Assembly: GCF_025399195.1 (NCBI RefSeq) | Contig: NW_026252100.1 | Coordinates: forward strand, 248,001-312,000 | Source: Umbelopsis ramanniana AG | Lineage: Eukaryota; Mucoromycota; Umbelopsidomycetes; Umbelopsidales; Umbelopsidaceae | Length of the DNA stretch: 64,000 nucleotides | Direction of reading: 5' to 3' | Part shown: positions 58,869-64,000 of the stretch, piece by piece | Layout: each line of letters begins with the position of its first letter | How positions within the stretch are numbered: position 1 is the first letter of the stretch | Position numbers and translations under genes: made by a program | The notes under the pieces: model-generated | The model's database searches: none | What the model saw: the letters and a program-made list of their open reading frames with translations, nothing else | What the model was told of the DNA's origin: nothing

Positions 58869-61274
58869 GACGAAAAATTTTCTCGGTATTGGGAGCTAAG
58901 GCTAAAAAAAACACGACGGTATAGCCCATTATGATGATCCATCCACCCATTTCTTAGAGCATAATAAAACAGAAGAAAGGGTACCCATTGTAGGACGAGA
59001 AGTAGCCAACATGCATCGGATTCCGGAGTCGACAATTTCCAAAACAGTAAACGTATCCTATGTGTCATACCAGTCGTCTGTACGTTGTCAGATGGCATAC
59101 ATGACAGTTTAGATAACCTTAATCTTCCCATGTGTTCGTCAACACTTACGCTAATATTCGCAAACATGTCTAAATTTCATAAAGAGGGAACAATGATTTC
59201 CTAATTGAAACTGTGGCGTAAAGATTTATGCCTATGTTATTGCACATCTTGCTTCATTCGAAGAACGAACATTTTCGCATACATATGCTGCCTATTCATG
59301 GCAGGTACTATCTAACAGATGATAACTTTAAACATTCAAACTTGCAGTAATATACCGCCGTTTCCGAAATAGGCAGACTTCATATCAGAAGCCAGCATTT
59401 TACACAGCGTTCTACAAGAACAGTCTTACGTACTCCATGTGGACCCTGCATCAATACCTTACCTCAGCTACGCTACTGTAAAAAATCTAGGTAAGATGAT
59501 TGCTTTCGCTGCGAAATTTTTTCCAATGAAGCCTTAAGTGTTTGTGAAGAAACCATACCAGTAAATTCCGTCATACAGCATTATTTCGACTCTCTTACCT
59601 ACTGAGACCAGTCCTCGTTCAACCGGACCCGAGTAGTTGGAAAGGATGGTCTTACAGCTTGGAGAGTCTCAGAGCTATCTATGGCAGCATTGAAACAGTT
59701 ACGTATGCTGGTTTTTTTTTCATCAACGTTAGGGACCATAAATTAATTTTGACGCCATATTCTAGGGACAAAATGATAGCCGCTCCTGAATCAGTTGATA
59801 TAATAGCGACGTTTTCGGTCACATCTGTTCAAGTTAAAAGTTGATGAAGAAACAGAAAAGGCTGAGTGTTTGACTTCTCCCATTTTATTTACCCAACTCA
59901 TAATGTTGTGTACCGAAGCTGTTCAAACTGGTTTCTCACAACGTCTAATGGCATTACAAAATTGATAAATTCAAAGGCGGCGCTCCATTCAATTTTCTGT
60001 CGAAATTAGGAAACTCGTGAAGTCCATCGGGCTTCCGTACCTGAGCCTAGAGATGCTGGTAAAAGGTATAAATGGTCAGTGATAATGAAGCAGTTCATTT
60101 AATTATTTTTCTTTCGCCTGTTCATCACCGTAAAGAAGAGTTTCAACAAAATCTCAGTAAAACACACCCATTGTCAAGGTGTTCGCACCCAAGGAACTTC
60201 GTGCAGGTCGAAGAATTGCCAAACCACTTACGATATGCCGTAATGATAACTTAAGGAATTGTACCCCCACTCAGTCATCCAAGGCATTGAATTCTCATCC
60301 ATTGCCTTCCAAACGGCAATTCAACAAACTACTTTTCAATTTTGAAGATTTGTTAAACCTTTGCAAACCACCAGTATCTCCACATGGCTTCGTAATTTGA
60401 TGCGTCTCTTGACTTCGGAAAACCGGTTTTTTTCAGTCTGCTCCGTGTCTTGCTTCCTAGCTTTAGTCCGCGACGCTCCATTGTCAGATTTCTCCACTAT
60501 GGGAGACTGGTTATCTACGGAGGTAATGAATAATCACTATCGCCGCCAACGCTTAAAAAGCAAAATATTACAATTTCGTTTTCAGACTATAGCTCTTCTT
60601 TTCCATGTATGCGTTGAAGCAGCATCTGTAGGCTCATGCTTGGAGATCCGATTGTCTCCACATAAGTTCGACAGAAAATCACTAGTTCAGTCCCAAGGAC
60701 TGAACGAGCATGAGCCAAGAGATTTCCCTCCCTCCTTCCTCAACACATAGGCTCAAGATTTGATCAAAGGAACTGCTTTATTGTCATTAACCACTTTTGC
60801 CTTTTGAAAAGAAATTTTCATTATTAGTACGTGGAATTTTGTGACATAAAGAGAAATGTTTACAACCTCTCTAGGCTCCTGTTCGTTCAGCCGCCCTGCG
60901 TAAACTAGGAAAGGCTTCAAGGCCAAGTTAATGCTAAATCTCTACATCAGAAACCACTCCAAGCTACAAGGTAAACTCCCACACCATGTTTTGATATTAT
61001 CCAGTTAATACATAAGGTTGCGCTTTGGTAAGGGTGCAATGGTACTCATCTTGAGGATATCATGTTTGCAGGATTTTGAGCACGGGATGTCACGAGAAGA
61101 TGTTTTAATAGGCTGCAAAACGAAAAAATTTTCGGTACTTCGTCTTTTGACTTTACAATGCACTCAAAAAGAGCATACATCGTTGCCCTCAAGCGCTATC
61201 TATTTCAGCAAAAGAGACTGTACAACATTTCCGCACCACCTCCACGCAAGCAGTATCGCTGACGCCCTCAAAAG
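58869..61274. other. Accessory region without an intact gene
   Basis: Only short or broken frames are found. Some segments read as protein-like for 40-60 residues (for example near 59575-59840 and 59845-59930) but have stops between them and no nameable family. A 9-bp inverted repeat at 60685-60705 is listed separately. The region looks like decayed coding or mobile DNA, but no transposase, reverse transcriptase or long terminal repeat is recognised. Confidence 0.45.
60685..60705. repeat. Perfect 9-bp inverted repeat with 3-nt loop
   Basis: GTTCAGTCC at 60685-60693 and its complement GGACTGAAC at 60697-60705 flank CAA. Function is unknown. Confidence 0.7.
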
Positions 61275-62357
61275 ATGGATGTTGACTTTCCTCCTCTCAA
61301 GGATACCATTGACGTCGACGAGGGATTTGAACTCTGGGGAATGGAAGATTTATACATGGACTACGCTATAGAGTATGCGCAATGCAGTGATGACAGGGAC
61401 ATTTTCCCTCCTTCTCCTGCTATGCAAATTGATTTTACCTCTTTCTTGTGGTAGGCATTCACCTCATCGTTTTACTTCCCCTCTTCCTCGACGTGCTCTT
61501 CCTCCTCTTACTTTGCTGGTCGTTCAATGAGGTCCTCTCCTGATGGCGGTTTGGCATCTCTCTCGCCAGGCTCTAAGTCGTTTAACGCCTTGTCCATTGA
61601 CAATAATTCAAGTGAGGTCGGAAGTACAATGCTCGTTGGCAGACTTCCTTCTCGCTATCCTTTTCGTTCGTGTTCTCGCACATTGTCTCGCTCTCCTTGT
61701 CATTCGCGCTCTCGCACAATGTCTGGCACTCCTCCTCTCCTCTTGGCCGTTCGCCTTCTCGCATCGTGTCTCGTTCTCCCTCTCCAGCTGCTGGTTCAGC
61801 CTTGTCGTGTCCCTCCTCCACTCCGTCCGCTATTGCCGCTTTTTCGGTCCCTTCCATTCCCTTGTCGTTGGCCACTGAAGACGTAAGTAACCTTCTACAC
61901 AATCTAACAAAGTAGCAGAAAAATGGACTTACATTAACCTTCCTTCCATCGTTAGGCCCTCGAAAAGAATCAGCTTGTGGATGCTCTACAAGGGCTGGAA
62001 GCTGGCAGTCATCAGTCTGGCTTTGGATGTCCCGAGATGGAGATGGATAACTCTCGGTCGTCAGACCCACTTCTTGATGGAGCTGGATTCTCTCGGGGCT
62101 ACGTTCCAAACGTAAGTTCCTACCTTCCATTCAGGAAACGCATATACGATTTGAAAATTCCATTTAACCATCACCTTCGGTCAATTGTAGGAGCCCCGAT
62201 ATGACGAGCCGGGAGTTGTTGGTGGGATCTAGGATCCCACCAACTGAACGGGGAACGCTGTAAGTGTATCAAATTTTTACATCATTTGATCTTGGAAGTT
62301 TGACTCATTATTCTATAATTTCTCGCTATTTTCAGGGGCGCTCCCGAGAAGTTCTAG
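61275..62357 (+). CDS. Predicted Ser/Arg-rich protein of unknown function, possibly decayed
   Basis: I do not recognise this gene. Five exons (61275-61450, 61532-61882, 61956-62111, 62191-62259, 62336-62357) join with all introns in phase 2 to a 257-residue frame. It starts with an acidic N-terminus (MDVDFPPLKDTIDVDEGFEL, then WGMEDLYMDYAIEYA). A Ser/Arg-rich centre (RSCSRTLSRSPCHSRSRTM) follows, and the frame ends LGAPEKF. From about 61735 a second frame, using the same splice sites in phase 0, reads more naturally (GRSPSRIVSRSPSPAAGS, ALEKNQLVDALQGLEAG, EPRYDEPGVVGGI) and stops at 62230-62232. A one-base change in the C/T-rich tract near 61727-61745 would join the first half to this second frame. 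The codons just upstream are also open apart from TGA at 61260-61262. Coding status is uncertain. Confidence 0.4.
62218..62244. repeat. Perfect 12-bp inverted repeat with TAG loop
   Basis: GTTGGTGGGATC at 62218-62229 is mirrored by GATCCCACCAAC at 62233-62244, leaving the three bases TAG as loop. The loop is the stop codon of one of the two frames of the overlapping gene model, while the other frame reads through. A stable RNA or DNA hairpin is expected; its role is unknown. Confidence 0.85.
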
Positions 62358-62617
62358 TTAGCTTGTCTCATGGCCCGAACTCGACAGAATTTGTAAAGTA
62401 AGTGGTACTTCCTTATGCACTTTAACAAATTTTCATCGGTTAACGAGAACTGTTCCTTCATATCAATAGATTATCTATTTGTGCGAAAACTATTCCTTTC
62501 CACCATGGCTAATACTATGCTATTGGCCTAAAGTACGGCGCCGAGTCGCAAGCGACCTCTGTATAGTTTTCCTTGAGTTTTTCTCTTCCATTTTTCCCTT
62601 GTAAATACAAACTCTTA

Positions 62618-62638
62618 GCTATTTGCGGAGCAAATAGC
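62618..62638. repeat. Perfect 9-bp inverted repeat with 3-nt loop
   Basis: GCTATTTGC at 62618-62626 and GCAAATAGC at 62630-62638 flank GGA. A polyadenylation-like AATAAA follows immediately, so it may sit at a transcript 3' end. Confidence 0.75.
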
Positions 62639-62793
62639 CTAATAAAACACGCATACAAAAAAAAATTCATATTATCAGATTAAAAAAAATATAGAAAAAA
62701 AGGGAAACCAAAGAAATTAGTATTGAAATTGCAGCATTATTGTAACAAAATGACTGAACTTCTTTACATGCTCGCCAGAAATTAAAAAATGAA

Positions 62794-62854
62794 GAAAAGA
62801 AAAGAAAAGAAAAGAAAAGAAAAGAAAAGAAAAGAAAAGAAAAGAAAAGAAAAG
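62794..62854. repeat. (GAAAA)12 microsatellite
   Basis: Twelve uninterrupted copies of the 5-base unit GAAAA plus one G. A pentamer array like this is expected to vary in length between strains. Confidence 0.95.
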
Positions 62855-63109
62855 GTAGGCACACATACACTTCTCCTCCAATTGCTGATACCACTGCTTC
62901 AGTTTTGCCAACCTTTATTCATCACTATAGTTCGAAAAAACAAAAAAAACAAAAAGTTTCTGTGACCTCTGTACCTTCTGTGCCAAACAAAAAATGCTGT
63001 CTTGTTGGGGTCCATGTTTAACCTGTTGGATAGGTGGTAAGCAAATCTTTTACTACATTTGAAAAGTGATTTTGGCGACTTGAATGTCCATGTTAATCTC
63101 TGAATTTTC

Positions 63110-63867
63110 AAAGTCCCTGTTCGTCTTCCCGTCGGCTGTTCTCTGGAGGCCAATTTGGCCACCTATTCTGATCTTCCTGGGGAATCGTAATGGTTGTCCA
63201 ACGCCACGCTGGTAAGTCACTCATTTCATTGTCATAAAGCTTGCCAATTTTTGGTAAGTACCAGTCATACTAAACATTTGTCTGTTTGCAGAGAAGTGTT
63301 GTCGATCGGTTAGTACGACCGATCCTGACCGCTTGTGAAACCGAGTACTGTCTGGCCCTAGCTTCACTGGTTCTTGCTACTTCAGGAGCCCTCGAATGTC
63401 TAAGCAGAGTAGCGTAGCCTCCAGCTGGTTGTAGTGACGGGCCCTATCAATGATTCCGACTCCTTGCTTGAAATCAGTTCTCGAAAAAGTCAATGAATGC
63501 TCGGTTAGCTGATAAGGACAACACAAGAAGAGTTTTCACAGCACTGATGTTAGGGGCTTTGGATTCATATAAGAAGACTAGTTACTTGACCAAGGTTAAA
63601 GAACGTCTGTTCCAGGAAGTGGTACAATTGCTTGAAGTCGAGTGTGTTGTCCTCGCCGATCACGTGTGTTTCCGTACCGTCATCAACAAGAGTGTGTCTT
63701 TCCTCAATGGCGTGCGTCTTCCGGCTATGATCATCAATTCCATAGTAATAAAGAACGATTTCAATTTTTCCAAAGTCTCGAGTGTTCATTCACCACAGTA
63801 CTATTCTACGCTTTTAGTCGCTCTAATAGTATCGAGCTCTCATTGTAAACTCATCGTCTCAGACTAA
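63110..63867 (+). pseudogene. Possible remnant of an unrecognised gene
   Basis: Three segments look coding and can be linked by GT-AG introns. The first, from about 63110, reads KVPVRLPVGCSLEANLATYS then a TAA at about 63188. The second, about 63295-63411, reads RSVVDRLVRPILTACETEYC and ALASLVLATSGALECLSR. The third, from 63481, reads FSKKSMNARLADKDNTRRVF and KVKERLFQEVVQLLEVECVV, ending at 63867. The nonsense codon and weak joins suggest decay or a wrong model. No family could be named, and the model has no clear start codon within the window. Confidence 0.3.
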
Positions 63868-64000
63868 AAAAGTAGTATCATTGATGCACTCAAGGGTCAC
63901 ACGTCTCAATAGTTAACATATGCTTTCAGAGTAGTGAACAAGTAGAGTCTATTATGAATGAGACTTTCTTATTTTATTTTCAAGAAGTGATACAACAAGA

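Larger units (their letters stand above)
62358..63109. other. Non-coding stretch with hairpin, poly(A) signal and microsatellite
   Basis: The 3' side of the Ser/Arg-rich gene model. It contains an inverted repeat at 62618-62638, an AATAAA at about 62640-62645 followed by an A9 run near 62659, and the AAAAG microsatellite. No gene is seen. Confidence 0.5.

Noticed and set aside
58865-59167. 100-residue minus-strand frame beside the gamma-COP remnant
   Set aside because: No family features, low-complexity hydrophobic segments and no supporting splice sites.
59575-59840. Possible MATE transporter remnant
   Set aside because: A few residues (PSSWKGWS) recall fungal MATE proteins, but the rest does not match, so no call was made.
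62667-62911. Phe/Leu-rich minus-strand frames near 62.8 kb
   Set aside because: They translate the GAAAA microsatellite; periodic low-complexity peptides are an artefact.
63304-63324. 7-bp inverted repeat with 7-nt loop
   Set aside because: Short arms and a longer loop are expected by chance, and it lies in a possible coding remnant.

Overview
The window is nuclear DNA from a fungus, most likely an early-diverging filamentous lineage such as Mucoromycota. This is an inference from many short GT-AG introns (mostly 50-80 nt), AT-rich spacers, compact gene packing and a gene set that is partly animal-like (BRPF-type scaffold with bromodomain and PWWP, stand-alone nucleoplasmin-fold protein, Abitram homologue, EGLN-like dioxygenase). 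I see no tRNA, rRNA, CRISPR array or operon structure. All gene models were built by reading reading-frame continuity, splice signals and family motifs by eye; exon edges given as exact were phase-checked, others are approximate.

Layout. 0.5-4.1 kb: secreted DUF3455 protein, TIP41 (TOR/PP2A signalling) and an endonuclease/exonuclease/phosphatase-fold hydrolase, all on +. 4.1-6.2 kb: Abitram homologue and VID24/GID4 on -. 7.2-12.7 kb: SCY1-like pseudokinase (CEX1/SCYL1) and an M20 amidohydrolase on +. 12.8-16.6 kb: NOP9 on - diverging from a small double RanBP2 zinc-finger protein with a possible mitochondrial presequence. 17.0-24.7 kb: an unrecognised protein with a discoidin-like C-terminus, the CORVET subunit VPS3 and a nucleoplasmin-like protein, all on -. 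24.9-35.0 kb: BRPF/NTO1 chromatin scaffold, alpha-SNAP (SEC17) and a CSC1/OSCA channel on +. 35.4-41.5 kb: prolyl-hydroxylase-like dioxygenase (+), an ALG12 mannosyltransferase fused to glutaredoxin (-), and an alpha-arrestin (+). 43.0-58.1 kb: COQ8 (-) diverging from the giant GCN1 gene (+), then TAPT1/EMP65 (+).

The last 6 kb (58.1-64 kb) differs from the rest. It holds a broken copy of the gamma-COP (SEC21) C-terminus, short perfect inverted repeats with 3-nt loops, an AAAAG microsatellite, a Ser/Arg-rich predicted gene with two competing open frames, and other weak coding remnants. No intact known gene or recognisable transposase is visible there.

The most notable observation is the ALG12-glutaredoxin fusion at 36561-38436. 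One uninterrupted exon runs from the GT22 mannosyltransferase into the glutaredoxin fold, and a phase-correct 67-nt intron splits the first Cys codon of the CPYC active site. If real, this places a dithiol glutaredoxin on an ER glycosylation enzyme. Other points of interest are the nucleoplasmin-fold protein without an FKBP domain, a 14-nt internal exon, a GC-AG intron, and a likely one-base frameshift in the unrecognised 17-18 kb gene.
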